This document shows positions 1 through 9,693 of a stretch of 64,000 nt of DNA, piece by piece. The translations under genes and the position numbers were made by a program. Under the pieces are notes generated by a model that was not told the DNA's origin, searched no databases, and saw only the letters and a list, made by a program, of their open reading frames with translations. Numbering within the stretch: position 1 is the first letter of the stretch; each line of letters opens with the position of its first letter. Source of the DNA: Peribacillus frigoritolerans (GTDB taxonomy: Bacteria; Bacillota; Bacilli; Bacillales; DSM-1321); NCBI GenBank assembly GCA_030562215.1, contig JAUPFL010000001.1, positions 3,613,949-3,677,948 on the forward strand, read 5' to 3'.

Positions 1-150
1 CTTTCCGCAAAAAGCTAAAGGGTACACTTTTGGTGTTTTCCATTTTAGATGATTTGTTTGAGTGGATACTGCGATCCTAAAGGGAGATCGAGAGTACGTA
101 AATTGAGGTAATATTTTAAAACTTGATACATTTATTTTCTCATCGATATA

Positions 151-743
151 CTAATCTTTTAATCCCTTTCCATCGAGAATTTTTTGCATACTTTTTTCGA
201 CTCTTGACTCTCGAGTTTTGGATTGTTTGGGTTGTGAAAAATAAAGGATGTATGCTCTTTGGCGTCCCGGGGTCAATGCTTCAAAAGCAGTTTTCAAGGC
301 AGGGATTTCATCGAATTTGTTGTGAAGTTCTTCAGGAATTATGAATTCTTCGTTCTTTTTAAAATTCACTTCCAAACCGGCTTTTTCAACTTCAATGGCT
401 TCATGAATATAGGCTTTCAGAATGGATTCCGTTGCAACTATTTCTTGAACATTGGTGAACCGAATCTGGCGCGCTCCCTGTACATTCTCCGTTTGTTGGA
501 TTAGAATCCCGTGGGTATCCTGTAACAAGGCACCTTTGTGGAACAGAAGCGCACAATATTCTTTAAATCCGTGTATTAAAACTATGTTTTTTTCTCAAAC
601 GTGTAACAAGGATGCATCCACTTAAATTCTTCGTTCAGCTCACAGTCAAGAACGATATTTCTTAACGTTTCATATTCTTCCTTCCACTTTTTTGCTTTAC
701 CTAAAAATTCATCAACCTTAGGATTCATTCTACTATTTGTCAT
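151..743 (-). CDS. YdeI/OmdA-family protein (DUF1801), frameshifted
   Basis: The product is about 197 residues and resembles the YdeI or OmpD-associated family (DUF1801 N-terminal part, YdeI C-terminal part with the conserved GRQRAYILYFSQ-K-SRVEK segment). Family members are small cytoplasmic proteins linked to bacteriocin protection or iron handling; the biochemical role is unclear. I place the start at ATG 743-741, preceded by AAGGGGAG. The frame breaks at about 589: GAG, seven A, then a stop, where eight A would restore EKKNIVLIHG and join the two parts. It stands alone upstream of a minus-strand ArsR/SRPBCC pair. The family call is fairly sure, the function is not. Confidence 0.75.
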
Positions 744-825
744 CACGGTACACTCCCCTTTCCGAGCAGTTTGATTTTTCCTATACGTTAGCTAAATACT
801 AAAAAACACGATCAGAGGTTTGATA

Positions 826-1218
826 TTACAATTCCTCTAACACTTTATTAAGTTCTTCGCCCATTTTCGCCCAACCATATTTAGCACCATTGAACGCTTG
901 ATCTTCTTTTTCGAATCCTTTTTGTTCGAGATTTAAGTAGGTTGTTCCATCCTCGTGCTTTAATGTCCATGTGACTGTTGTGTTTATTCCGCCACCTACC
1001 CAAGTGTAAGATAACTTATAAGGCTCCTCCACTTCAAGAACTTCGGAATCAATAATTAAATTCCACTGTTCATTCCGAAACTGAAATTTATGTCCGACGA
1101 CAGGTTTAATATCATTAGCCATTACCCATTTCGCAAGAGTGTTTGCATCCGTTAAGGCAAGCCATACCTTCTCGATTGGGCTCTTAAAATTGAAATCTTG
1201 TGATACTGTTAAACTCAT
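826..1218 (-). CDS. SRPBCC (AHSA1-like) domain protein
   Basis: This 130-residue protein has the START/AHSA1-like fold signature: an N-terminal segment with FKSPIEKVWLALTDANTLAKW, a central YTWVGGG and a C-terminal G-KYGWAKMGEELNKVLEEL helix. Such domains bind a hydrophobic ligand in a helix-grip pocket. It lies 2 bp downstream of an ArsR-type regulator gene, a very common pairing in Firmicutes in which both are cotranscribed and the regulator controls the operon. Length is normal and the frame is intact. The ligand cannot be predicted. Confidence 0.85.
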   Translation of the reverse strand: MSLTVSQDFNFKSPIEKVWLALTDANTLAKWVMANDIKPVVGHKFQFRNEQWNLIIDSEVLEVEEPYKLSYTWVGGGINTTVTWTLKHEDGTTYLNLEQKGFEKEDQAFNGAKYGWAKMGEELNKVLEEL

Positions 1219-1220
1219 TT

Positions 1221-1550
1221 TTATTCCTCCTCTAATATTTGGTTTAAAAGTGATATTCTTTCACTCCAGAATCTCCTGTAAAACGATACCCAATCCTCAA
1301 TTTCTCTCAACGGGGCAGCATTAAGACGATAACGCGTTTCCCTGCCGACCTTTCTGCTGATTACAAGACCAGCCTCTTTAAGGATTGCCAAATGCTTTGA
1401 AACCGCAGTACGGCCCATTTCAAAATGTACGGTCAACTCATTGAGTGGCAATTCTTCCACATCAGCCAACAAACGTAGCAATTTACGTCTTGTTGGGTCA
1501 GCGATGGCTACATAAATATCACGCTCTTGATTTTTCTCGTTCAAAATCAC
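1221..1550 (-). CDS. ArsR-family winged-helix repressor
   Basis: The 109-residue protein has the ArsR/SmtB winged-helix layout: IADPTRRKLLRLL, the recognition helix MGRTAVSKHLAILKEAGL and the wing ISRKVGRETRYRLN. No metal-binding cysteine motif is visible, so it belongs to the non-metal branch usually paired with SRPBCC genes. A GTG at 1550 follows directly on a seven-G run; an in-frame TTG at 1544 is better spaced from that run and may be the real start. Two copies of a GACAC-N6-GTGTC operator lie just upstream, which suggests autorepression. Confidence 0.85.
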   Translation of the reverse strand: MILNEKNQERDIYVAIADPTRRKLLRLLADVEELPLNELTVHFEMGRTAVSKHLAILKEAGLVISRKVGRETRYRLNAAPLREIEDWVSFYRRFWSERISLLNQILEEE

Positions 1551-1565
1551 CCCCCCCTTTAATTG

Positions 1566-1615
1566 GACACCAATTGGTGTCTTTTATTATATGACACTGA
1601 TTGGTGTCCTGTCAA
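1566..1615 (-). promoter_or_regulatory. ArsR/SRPBCC promoter with two operator palindromes
   Basis: Minus-strand sigma-A promoter: -35 TTGACA (1610-1615), 18 bp spacer, -10 TATAAT (1586-1591). A perfect 16-bp palindrome GACACCAATTGGTGTC sits at 1566-1581 and a second copy with a degenerate centre at 1593-1608 inside the spacer, centres 27 bp apart. The placement over the spacer and transcription start predicts repression by the adjacent ArsR protein. Confidence 0.85.
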
Positions 1616-1737
1616 TTTTATTATTGACACACGGTATTTGTTTTATTCTCCTTTCATCAAGTATATTTTTAAATCCTTTTACAACTACTGCCCCCGTTAG
1701 TTAAAGTGCATTCCAATATTATTAATTGCTATTTTTG

Positions 1738-2240
1738 AATATTGGATATGCTAGTGTTTCAGCAAAAGATCAAAATCCAGAACGGCAGCTTAGAGATCTT
1801 GGAATTGAACAAAAATAGATCTTCATTGATAAGCTATGTGGAAAAGAGTTTTACTGGTCTTCGTATCAGGGGATGTTCTTTAATCATTCGCGAAGGCGAT
1901 TATTATTCCTTGATTAACTAGACGGATTGGGTAGGATAATGATGGTTTCATTCGAGAATGGAAGTATATTAATCGAAATCTGAACTCAGATAATATGGTA
2001 CTTGGAAATGAGACACTTTTTGATAGCGGAAATTCAGAGGTATGGGCGTTACTGGGGATTTTAAGGTGGTCCAATTTTTAACTCTGCTTTCATATGGGCT
2101 GAGCAAGAAAGTAAAATCAAACGACAGGCAAAAGGAATTGAAGTGGAAAAGAATTACCGCGTGAGATTCGGACGAATTAAGTATGAATCAATAATGACTT
2201 CATTCAAGTATATGAAAATGGAAATAAACAATCAGATTTT
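1738..2240 (+). pseudogene. Decayed serine resolvase/invertase gene
   Basis: Translating the plus strand gives resolvase-like blocks spread over several frames: IGYASVSAKDQNPERQLRDL at 1741-1800, then IREGDYY-L with DWVG where DRLGR is expected (about 1885-1935), IREWKYINRN with LFDSG, and finally AEQESKIKRQAKGIEVEKN followed by VRFGRIKYE near 2098-2190. These match, in order, the catalytic-domain start, the middle and the hinge/C-terminal part of Tn3-type and phage-type resolvases. In-frame stops and shifts occur outside homopolymers, so this looks like true decay, unlike the other broken genes. No transposase or terminal repeats are visible nearby. Confidence 0.75.
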
Positions 2241-2318
2241 ATAAACCCTCAACTTAGGGATGAGATTATTCGAACCCCTCTTGCTGACTAAGACTAAAAG
2301 TTTTTAACTTTTCAAACA

Positions 2319-2440
2319 AAGTGGATCGGATCGCGTATACCAGACTCCCGCGGGAAAGGCGTATTGTAAGGAGAACAGAGGCACAAAGAGCGCCCGAGGG
2401 CAGACTGCCCTCGGAAAAAGAGTGCCTTACGTTCCAATCA
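2319..2440. repeat. Dispersed intergenic repeat, divergent copy
   Basis: GC-richer block with CAGACTCCCGCGGGAA and an internal inverted repeat (CCGAGGGCAG/CTGCCCTCGG), ending in GTGCCT and TTCCAATCA. It shares the CTCC(T/C)GCGGGA and GGCACT/AGTGCC end motifs with copies at 4521-4600, 4745-4833 and 17326-17452. It lies between the resolvase relic and the DinB-like gene. Confidence 0.55.
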
Positions 2441-2461
2441 TTTTATAAACCCTCAGTTATA

Positions 2462-2923
2462 TTATTTTTCTATTTCAAGGCTTTTTATCATTTGCCGTAA
2501 CGCTCCAAGATGATAAGCCGAGTGGGCAATGGTCGCATTTACATTTGTCAGCCATTTTCCTAAATCGATTGTATCGATTTCTCTGAAAAGAGATACATAT
2601 TCTTTATGTAATTCCTCTCTGATTTCTGCCCATTTCACCTCATCAACAGTAGCAATGGTCCAGCTTGCGTCCCAATCTTTTTCAAAGTCTGTGCCACTGA
2701 TCATCGTTCGGATCACCCATAAATAATACCGGATGTGGTCAGAGTGAGCCGCAATTGTCGATCCGTTTATGGAACGTGAAGCATCTTCTGCAGTTAAACC
2801 ATCAAGTGTACCAAAAACCCCGGTATTCGGTTTTGATTCAGTATAATAGCTCCCTTCATTTCCAGGGCCTTCAAATGTTTCTTTCAAAAGCGTTTTTATT
2901 GAACTTGCCAACGTCTCGCTCAT
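2462..2923 (-). CDS. DinB-like four-helix-bundle protein
   Basis: The 153-residue protein has the DinB/YfiT-like layout: an N-terminal helix, a conserved middle histidine region (STIAAHSDHIRYYLWVIR) and a C-terminal IAHSAYHLGALRQ with paired histidines that form the metal site of the bundle. Such proteins are often thiol-dependent transferases (bacillithiol-S-transferase type) or of unknown role. The ATG at 2923 follows GGGGGAATTGAG, a suitable ribosome-binding site. The gene stands alone. The substrate cannot be inferred. Confidence 0.85.
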   Translation of the reverse strand: MSETLASSIKTLLKETFEGPGNEGSYYTESKPNTGVFGTLDGLTAEDASRSINGSTIAAHSDHIRYYLWVIRTMISGTDFEKDWDASWTIATVDEVKWAEIREELHKEYVSLFREIDTIDLGKWLTNVNATIAHSAYHLGALRQMIKSLEIEK

Positions 2924-3140
2924 CTCAATTCCCCCATATGTTTAATCGCCTTCACTACTCTATAATACACTAAGACAAATCAATAATCGTTTATTTTTTG
3001 TTAAATTAATCCAAAAATATCGCAGTTTAGGAGAATTACTCGCTCAACTGGCATAAGATAAGGGTTTCTATTACTTTCGAGTACAGTTAACAACCTTATG
3101 AAGATGCACTTAACGTGATGAAATAAATAAAAATACCTTA

Positions 3141-3176
3141 AAAAGGCCATTCCTTAACTGAACAGGAACGGCCTTA
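3141..3176 (-). terminator. Intrinsic terminator
   Basis: Inverted repeat AAGGCCATTCC (3143-3153) with GGAACGGCCTT (3165-3175), one mismatch; the minus strand continues into a short T run. It lies 30 bp after the stop of the 3205-3534 gene. Confidence 0.8.
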
Positions 3177-3204
3177 ATTATTTATCTGAAAATATGATTC
3201 AATT

Positions 3205-3534
3205 TTAGTAGCTTTTCAAACGATCTTCCAGGGATACAATTCTAAACTTTAACTCTTGATTCGAGTCTAAGCCGCCTATTACAATTTGATTATCTTCCGT
3301 AATGGTGACATATCTTAAGGTTTCATCTCCGTGGATCTTGATTTTTGTCTCCAATGTCGTTTCCATTTTTGCAAAAACTTGATCTGTGTATGTAAGTGGA
3401 AGAAGATCATCTAACCCTTCTTCTGGGCTGCCGAGCCACTTAAACATGAAATCTTTTAATGAATATTGTTCGATCATCGATAAATGATCTTTAAAAATTA
3501 ATTTGTCAATTGTTATCTCTTTCAACTTAACCAC
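3205..3534 (-). CDS. Hypothetical protein, 109 aa
   Basis: I do not recognise the family. The product is acidic and soluble with no signal peptide or membrane segment. It has a helical N-terminal half (FKDHLSMIEQYSLKDFMFKW) and a beta-rich C-terminal half (LRYVTITEDNQIVIGGL, ELKFRIVSLEDRL). The start at 3534 is preceded by GAGGAGTGG at a workable distance, and a terminator follows the stop, so this is a real monocistronic gene. Its function is unknown. Confidence 0.6.
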   Translation of the reverse strand: MVKLKEITIDKLIFKDHLSMIEQYSLKDFMFKWLGSPEEGLDDLLPLTYTDQVFAKMETTLETKIKIHGDETLRYVTITEDNQIVIGGLDSNQELKFRIVSLEDRLKSY

Positions 3535-3793
3535 TCCTCAATAGTATCTAAAGTTTATATGGATAAACTCCTAACATCAAGGGCATTACAATGACAAACC
3601 ATTACATTTTGATTACTTGCTTACTATATAAACCCTTTCCTTCCGTAAAATGGAGTTCTATAACCTAGAAAACAAATTTTTGGTTGATTTTTTTTTAGAA
3701 TACCCTTGGATTAACATGAGAGGGATTATTTTCTGAGGTTTGCAGGCTTTGGTATAGATGATTATCCTTGAAACGAGGATTTTCATTTCAGTC

Positions 3794-3825
3794 AAAACAG
3801 CCTCCAAAATGGAGGCTGTTTTTCT
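3794..3825 (-). terminator. Intrinsic terminator after the osmC-like gene
   Basis: Perfect stem AACAGCCTCC (3796-3805) / GGAGGCTGTT (3811-3820) with T-rich flanks on both strands. It is oriented to end the minus transcript of 3877-4302. The rest of the 3535-3876 gap shows no gene or other signal I can support. Confidence 0.8.
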
Positions 3826-3876
3826 TATATGGATGTAAAAAACTTTCTGTTAAATGATAGTCCCTTAAATTACACA

Positions 3877-4302
3877 TTATAAGTCTTGTTTTCCTTTAAC
3901 ACCATTTATTGAATAGCTGATTTTAATGTTGGCATTTAATGAGTGATACACTGAACAGTACGTATTTTTGGATAAATGAATTGCACGGACCACTTTATCT
4001 TCAGGTAGATCTCCCTCCAATAAATAGTGGATATGAAAATCGGTAAACCGTTTAGGATGATTATCAGACCTTGCCCCTTCTATTTCTATTTGAAAGGCCT
4101 TTGTTTCAAATCGCATTTTCTTTAGAATCATTACAATATCAATTCCTGTACATCCGGCAAGAGAGTGTAAAAGTAATTCTGTGGGTCTTGCTCCACTATT
4201 TTTACCACCTGCTTCTTCGGCAGCATCCATTTTTATTTCATGTCCCGACGGAGTTGTGCCAGAAAAGGCCATTTCCCCTGTCCATGTAATCATTGTCTTC
4301 AT
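3877..4302 (-). CDS. OsmC-family peroxiredoxin-like protein
   Basis: The 141-residue protein has both OsmC cysteine motifs: C51 in ARPTELLLHSLAGCTGID and C116 in NTYCSVYHSL. These are the catalytic pair that reduces organic hydroperoxides or acts on other thiols in OsmC/Ohr/YhfA proteins. The sequence is closest to the YhfA-like branch, whose substrate is unknown. The frame is intact and the ATG at 4302 follows a GGGAGG site. It is monocistronic with a terminator downstream. Confidence 0.9.
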   Translation of the reverse strand: MKTMITWTGEMAFSGTTPSGHEIKMDAAEEAGGKNSGARPTELLLHSLAGCTGIDIVMILKKMRFETKAFQIEIEGARSDNHPKRFTDFHIHYLLEGDLPEDKVVRAIHLSKNTYCSVYHSLNANIKISYSINGVKGKQDL

Positions 4303-4520
4303 ATATCAATTCCTCCCTTTCTTGTTCTAAAAATAGTCCGTATTTTTATTTAATGTAAATGTAGATCATTTAAGTATTAAAAAATTTCCCCAATGGGGTC
4401 AGCAAGAAACATTTGGCTTCTGGATTTTCTATACTCTAACTTGTGATAACTTTCCATACCTTATATTCTTCCCACAAATCCTACTAAGTTAGTCATGCTG
4501 TAAAATTTGAACGTTGCCTT

Positions 4521-4600
4521 CAGGCACTCGCTTTCCTTGCGTCAGTGCGCCTCCGGACGCGCCATTCCCGCAGGAGTCTCGAACACCGCTCCAATCGACT
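4521..4600. repeat. Dispersed intergenic repeat
   Basis: Starts CAGGCACTCGCTTTCC, has a central CTCCGGACGCGCC and ends CCCGCAGGAGTCTC with CGCTCCAATCGAC. The ends match the full-length copy at 17326-17452, and the middle is shortened. The 4303-4918 gap holds this copy, the one at 4745-4833 and no gene I can support. Confidence 0.75.
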
Positions 4601-4744
4601 TTGTATATTTTAGGTTGAAACACTTTTATTAAAAGGAGGTTCGAAAAGCTCGCCCAACCATGTTCTATAGGTAAACTTAGTTATCCTTCTTGTATTTTTA
4701 GTTAAAAATATATGGATGAACCCCTGAATAGATTGAAGAAATTT

Positions 4745-4833
4745 GCGACACTCCTGCCATAAAACTCGCTAGCCGAGACCCCACAGACGCTTGCTTTGAT
4801 GTGGCTTGTCAAACAGTCGGCGGAAAGGGAGCG
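4745..4833. repeat. Dispersed intergenic repeat, opposite orientation
   Basis: Contains GACACTCCTGCC, GCTAGCCGAGACCCCACAG and GCGGAAAGGGAG, i.e. the GACTCCTGCGG / GAGACCCCRCAGG / GCGGAAAG motifs of the family read in the opposite direction to 4521-4600. The two copies frame a 144-bp stretch. Confidence 0.6.
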
Positions 4834-4918
4834 GATTTCTGAAATCACCTGGAATGTTTTTTTGAGGGTTTTAAATGCTTTGATAGAAACCATTAAGCTT
4901 GCAAAACCATTTCTCCAT

Positions 4919-6534
4919 TTACCATGAAGTTTTATAGTTTCCTTCTCCATTCAAAGGAGTTTTATAACTATTATTTTCCCCATCTTGCCAAGTAATATTG
5001 CCATTTTCATCTTTGAGGATGAACTTGAATTCGTAGAATCGATCTGCAGCTAAACGAAATGTTCCACTCCAGCTGCCTTCTGTACTTTGAGTGAGTTTAT
5101 ATTCGTAATCTTCAGGATTCCATCTGCCGATTTCCCCTCTGTCCCCAATTAAGTAAACTCCCTGTGTGGCAGGTACATTTTCAACTGTGAATGTAACTGG
5201 AATCGACTTGCCTTCAATTTATCAGCCATCATCCTGAACTCATTTGTTGGATTTCCTTCATTGTCGAATAAATAAGACATCCTTAACAAGGTAAATCCCT
5301 CAAAACCATGGTTAAAAACCATTTCTGCTACATTGTCAAAGCCCCATTCATTATTGATCAGAGGGAGTGCGTTTTCCCCGTTTAAAGAAATTCCTTTTTC
5401 ATTAGCTAAAGAGGCAATATGGGTCACCAAAGTCTTGGGAGCGCTATAGGACGGTGCAGTATGTGCGTCTTGATCTCCCATTTCCAGGCAGGTGAACGTG
5501 AGGGCCATATTTGATTTCTTAAATTGATTCAATAATTGGGAGTAGTTATAATACCCGGCACTATACTCTGCCGAATGCGGCAGTACTGGATCATTCATTT
5601 TCCAATGGACTCCTGAGATTTTAGCTCCAATTGGCACGCCAAAGACTTCATCAAAATGTTTATGGGCAAACTTCGAGATTTTTGCAAGATGCTTTTCGAG
5701 TGCTCCTTGATACCACTGCATAAAATCGTATCCAAATTTAGTGTCGATTGCTCCGCCCCTGGTGAAAAATTCATCCCCATTTCCTGGTGGCTGAATCTCA
5801 TTCCAGTTTTTATACGTTTTGCCCCAAGCAGCATTTAACTTTTTTATCGTGGAATATTTTTCTCTCATGGTAAGCCTGAAATCCCGTTTTGCTCCTTCTG
5901 TATAAACTTGAAGCTGTCCCCTCTCAGGATAATCCCAGCCATCGGCATTCTGGTAGGAGGGATATCTTAATTCCCCTGCCGGTCCTGCACTTAGATATAT
6001 TTTTGCTATTAAATCCTTCTTATCAGCAAAGTTCTCTGCAAAGGATTTGTACAATTCATTGTACTGATCGGCTGTCCCTTCCCACCAAGGAGCAAGAACT
6101 TCCTTATTCCAGAAACCACTTTCACTCTTAAATGCCATGTTTTCGGCAGTGTCTTTATTCCAGAGCCAACTAGGGATGGGATAGTTGCAATCATCCCCCA
6201 CATTACCGCCGCATTGATGTGTAGACAAAATGGGCACCCATTTTAAACCGGAAGCTTTCACTGTTTCCCCATATTTTTTATAATAGGACCAATCAAACTG
6301 ATTATCTTTTTTACTCTCGACTAATCCCCACCAGATATCTGTCGTTATTGCATATACTCCATTTTCCTTCAACTGGGTCAGCTCTGCTTTAAATGCCTCC
6401 CAATCTGTTATTTCACCCAATGGGGCCATCACATAAAGCTTGTAATCTGGTTTTACTTCTGCTAATCCAGGTGTATTTGATAAAGGAACAAAATACAGCA
6501 TAAAGGTAAAAACACCAACAGATAATTTATTCAT
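4919..6534 (-). CDS. Secreted beta-amylase (GH14) with CBM20 starch-binding domain
   Basis: Beta-amylase releases maltose from the non-reducing ends of starch outside the cell. The corrected protein is about 538 residues, as in Bacillus cereus-type enzymes. It has a signal peptide (residues 1-25), a GH14 barrel with the proton donor E188 (GPAGELRYPSY) and the base E386 (NGENALP), and a C-terminal CBM20 with GVYLIGDRGEIGRWNPEDY and FKFILKDENGNITWQDGENN, ending NYKTSW. An A is missing near 5218 (GATAAATTG for GATAAAATTG), which separates the CBM20 from the catalytic part. A cre-like site lies upstream, fitting catabolite repression. A cytosolic-type pullulanase gene lies near 50 kb. Confidence 0.92.
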
Positions 6535-6587
6535 AAAACGCCAACCTTTCCCCTTTAACTTTATTTGTTTAAACTTCAGTTCATTAC

Positions 6588-6601
6588 CGAAACCGCTTAC
6601 A
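6588..6601 (-). promoter_or_regulatory. cre-like CcpA site upstream of beta-amylase
   Basis: Minus-strand TGTAAGCGGTTTCG matches the cre consensus TGWNANCGNTNWCA at every fixed position but the last. It lies about 54 bp before the amylase start, a usual position for carbon-catabolite repression of starch genes. Confidence 0.65.
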
Positions 6602-6700
6602 TTCTTTTTTTTTTTTAGTCATTGCTTTACTAAAATTATATTTGTTTTGGAAATATTTATCAATTATTTCATCAGAGGAATTTAGTTCAAAGCTCCATAA

Positions 6701-6730
6701 AGAAAAAATGGATAGTCTAAGAGACTATCC
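6701..6730 (-). terminator. Terminator of the nasD-nasE transcript
   Basis: Nine-bp perfect stem GGATAGTCT (6710-6718) / AGACTATCC (6722-6730) followed on the minus strand by six T. It lies 24 bp after the nasE stop. Confidence 0.88.
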
Positions 6731-6753
6731 AGAACAGCGGGTCATCTATATCT

Positions 6754-7071
6754 TTATAAAACTATATAAACATTACCATCTTCTATTTCAACATTGAATG
6801 TCTTTACGCATCCATTATCAGGTTTTTGGACTTCTCCATTCTTGACACTGATTTTCCAATCATGCATCGGGCAAAATACGTGATCACCACTCACGATGCC
6901 TTCCACAAGAACTCCACCTTTATGTGGGCAACGATTTTCAATAGCCCGGAATTCCCCATTTGCTAAATGAAAAAGAGCAATTTCATGAGAGCCTATGGTT
7001 ACTGTTTTCCCCAGGTTTTTTGGCATCCCATTTACTGTTGAAACCTTTATCTTTTGAAGCGCTTTCCCCAT
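6754..7071 (-). CDS. nasE: Assimilatory nitrite reductase small subunit (Rieske protein)
   Basis: The 105-residue NirD-type Rieske protein carries the [2Fe-2S] ligands C48-x-H50 (NRCPHKGG) and C67-xx-H70 (FCPMHDW). It partners the siroheme subunit NasD in NAD(P)H-dependent reduction of nitrite to ammonium in the cytoplasm. It starts 16 bp after the nasD stop and is followed by a terminator, so it is the last gene of the nasD-nasE operon. The frame is intact and the length is typical. Confidence 0.93.
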   Translation of the reverse strand: MGKALQKIKVSTVNGMPKNLGKTVTIGSHEIALFHLANGEFRAIENRCPHKGGVLVEGIVSGDHVFCPMHDWKISVKNGEVQKPDNGCVKTFNVEIEDGNVYIVL

Positions 7072-7087
7072 TTAGGCTTCCCCATAT

Positions 7088-9499
7088 TCATTTATTTGAT
7101 ATAGCCGGAATTTTCACTTTTTGAAATAAACCGGTTTGGATCGTATTGCTCTCAATGATTTCTTTCCACGGTTCTTGCAATACGGATAAGGCCTCATCCA
7201 AGCGTCTGTTAAGCTCCATCCTTTTTTGCTTATCGTCAATAACTTCCTTAATGGTATCGAACCCTACACGCTCAACCCAGACAGACGTTCTCTCTAAATA
7301 ATTGGCAGTCTCTCGATAATGTTGGATGTATGCACCAGTTATTTCAATTACCTCATCACTTGTTTTCACTTTACAAAATAATTCAGCAGCTCGTAAATGG
7401 GTACCACCGTTGCCGCCAATATAAATTTCCCAAGCACCGTCAACACCGACAACACCAAGATCTTTGATACCGGATTCAGCACAATTACGAGGACATGCCG
7501 ACACAGCCATCTTCACCTTATGCGGTGTGCCTACACGTTCAAATTTCTTTTCCAGGGCAATGCCCAGCCCAATTGAATCTTGTGTGCCAAAGCGGCAAAA
7601 GTTTTCACCGACACATGTTTTCACAGTTCGAAGCGTTTTTCCATACGCATATCCAGAAGGCATATCCAGGTCGGCCCATACGCTTGGAAGGTCTTCTTTT
7701 TCAACGCCGAACATATCTATTCTTTGACCGCCTGTAACCTTAAGTAACTTAACATTATACTTATCGGCAACATTTGCTATTTTCCGTAATTGCTCGGGAT
7801 TAGTGACACCGCCATACATTCTTGGCACAACGGAAAATGTACCATCCTTTTGAATATTTGCATGTAGCCTTTCATTGACATAGCGGGATTCTTTTTCATC
7901 TTCATATTCAACAGGATGGATCATGCCTAAGTAATAGTTCAATGCTGGTTTACACTTCGAGCATCCATCACTTGTATTCCAGCCGAGAACATTCATGACT
8001 TCCCGAGTATGGGTCAGGTTTTTTCGCGTATTTCAGCAACAACCTCATCTCTTGATAAAGTGGTGCACGTACATATGGATTCCTTTTGGTTTGACTTATT
8101 GAAATCAGCCCCTAATGTCAGCTCGAGAATATCACCGACTAACGGTTTACAACCCCCGCATGATCTCGAAGCACTTGTGCAGCCTTTTACTTCCTCAATG
8201 CTTGTTAAACCATTAGATTCGATAGCCGTCACAATATCACCCTTCGTTACACCATTACAACCACAGATGATTTCTTCATGTGACATCGACGTGACAAGAC
8301 TAACACTGGTTTCACTTGCTCCAGCATTTAAATATTCGGAAACGTCGGCATTTTTATTGATCAAGCTCAATAGGGTATTGCTTTCTTTTGTATCCCCGAA
8401 TAATACCGCACCAGAAATTTTTCCATTTCGAATCATTACTTTTTTGTAAGTTCCATTCCATTCATTAAATTCCTTGATTGATTTGGCTTGTTCATCCTCG
8501 AAAATTTCTCCAGCCGAAAATACATCAACACCAGATATTTTCAACTTAGTAGACAGCACTGAACCCTCGTAAGTTTTTCCTTCCAGCCCGCAAATCCTTT
8601 TGGCTAAAACTTTGCCCTGTTCATATAGGGGAGCGACCAAACCATACACCATCTCACGGTGTTCCGCGCATTCACCAACCGCAAAAATATTCGGGATCCT
8701 TGTCTCCAAATAATCATTCACGATAATTCCTCGATTGACCGGGATGCCGGAATTTTGGGCCATTGCAACATTTGGCTTAATCCCGACTGCCATGACCACT
8801 AAATCAGCGCTGATTTCCTCGCCATCACTAAAGCGTAATCCTTTGACGTCAATTTCACCTAAAACCTCCTGAGTTTGTTTCCCAAGATAAAAATTCATTC
8901 CCTGGCTTTCAAGTTCCCTTTGCAGCATTTTTCCTGCTGCTGGATCTAACTGCCTATCCATTAAATATTCCGAAAGGTGAATTACATCTACCTGCATACC
9001 TAGATTCAAAAGCCCTCTTGCTGCTTCAAGCCCCAATAATCCTCCACCAATGACTGCAGCTTTTTTATTACTTTTGGAATATTCAATCATCTTTTCGCAA
9101 TCTTCAATATTTCGAAAGGCTGTCACTCCTTTTTATCAGCCCCTTTATCGGTAGAATGAAAGGGAGTGATCCGGTAGCTAAAATTAATTGATCATATTCG
9201 ACTTCACGATTAGTGTCTGAGTAAATGATTTGCTTTGTGGTGTCAATGTTCGTGACCGTTTCACCTGAAAAAAGTGTAATATTGTTCTCTTTGTACCAGT
9301 TCCAATCATTTATTGTAATATCATCTATCGTCGTAGCACCTTGCAATACATTCGATAGTTGGATTCGATCATAATTCGGATGTGGCTCACTTCCGAAGAC
9401 AGTCACCTCAAACCCTTCTGGTTGAATTTTCAAAATTTCTTCTATACATCTTACTCCAGCCATACCATTCCCAATGAGCGCCAATTTCTGCTTAGCCAT
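7088..9499 (-). CDS. nasD: Assimilatory nitrite reductase large subunit, frameshifted
   Basis: NasD/NirB reduces nitrite to ammonium with six electrons from NAD(P)H. The corrected length is about 805 residues, as in Bacillus subtilis. Order: FAD/NAD-binding pyridine-nucleotide reductase (LALIGNGMAGVRCIEE; second Rossmann VIGGGLLGLEAARGL), BFD-like [2Fe-2S] domain (IICGCNGVTKG, CGGCKPLVGDILEL), then the siroheme/4Fe-4S domain with all four cysteines (TCVGENFC and CPRNC). Breaks: near 9125-9145 (a G and an A missing) and at about 8007 (an A missing; EIREKN restored). The start is the ATG at 9499 after GGAGGAC. A TnrA box lies at -50. Confidence 0.95.
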
Positions 9500-9542
9500 T
9501 TTTTGTCCTCCAGTAAGATTTTTTGAAAGGATTATGTATTTG

Positions 9543-9594
9543 ATTATAGGAGAGGTCACTTTTTATAACAACAAGTGTGTTATATAATCTTACA
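9543..9594 (-). promoter_or_regulatory. nasD promoter with TnrA/GlnR box
   Basis: TGTTATATAATCTTACA (9578-9594) is a perfect TGTNA-N7-TNACA site. A minus-strand TATAAT lies at 9543-9548, with its centre 40 bp from the box centre, i.e. the box sits near -50. That is the spacing of known TnrA-activated promoters. There is no good -35, as expected for activation. Confidence 0.88.
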
Positions 9595-9618
9595 TGATTT
9601 TTAAAAATTAATAATTAA

Positions 9619-9660
9619 TGTTAGTTTTTGTTACAAATATTCAGAAAATTAGGATATAAT
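9619..9660 (+). promoter_or_regulatory. tnrA promoter with TnrA/GlnR box
   Basis: TGTTAGTTTTTGTTACA (9619-9635) is a second perfect TGTNA-N7-TNACA site, followed by a plus-strand TATAAT at 9655-9660. The box centre lies about -40, overlapping the -35 region, so autoregulation or GlnR repression are both possible. Confidence 0.82.
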
Positions 9661-9693
9661 ATCCTTATTGATCCAGCATAAATCAAAAATGAG

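Noticed and set aside
4702..4950. 82-codon minus-strand frame after beta-amylase
   Set aside because: It overlaps the end of the CBM20 domain and runs through a dispersed-repeat copy; no ribosome-binding site.
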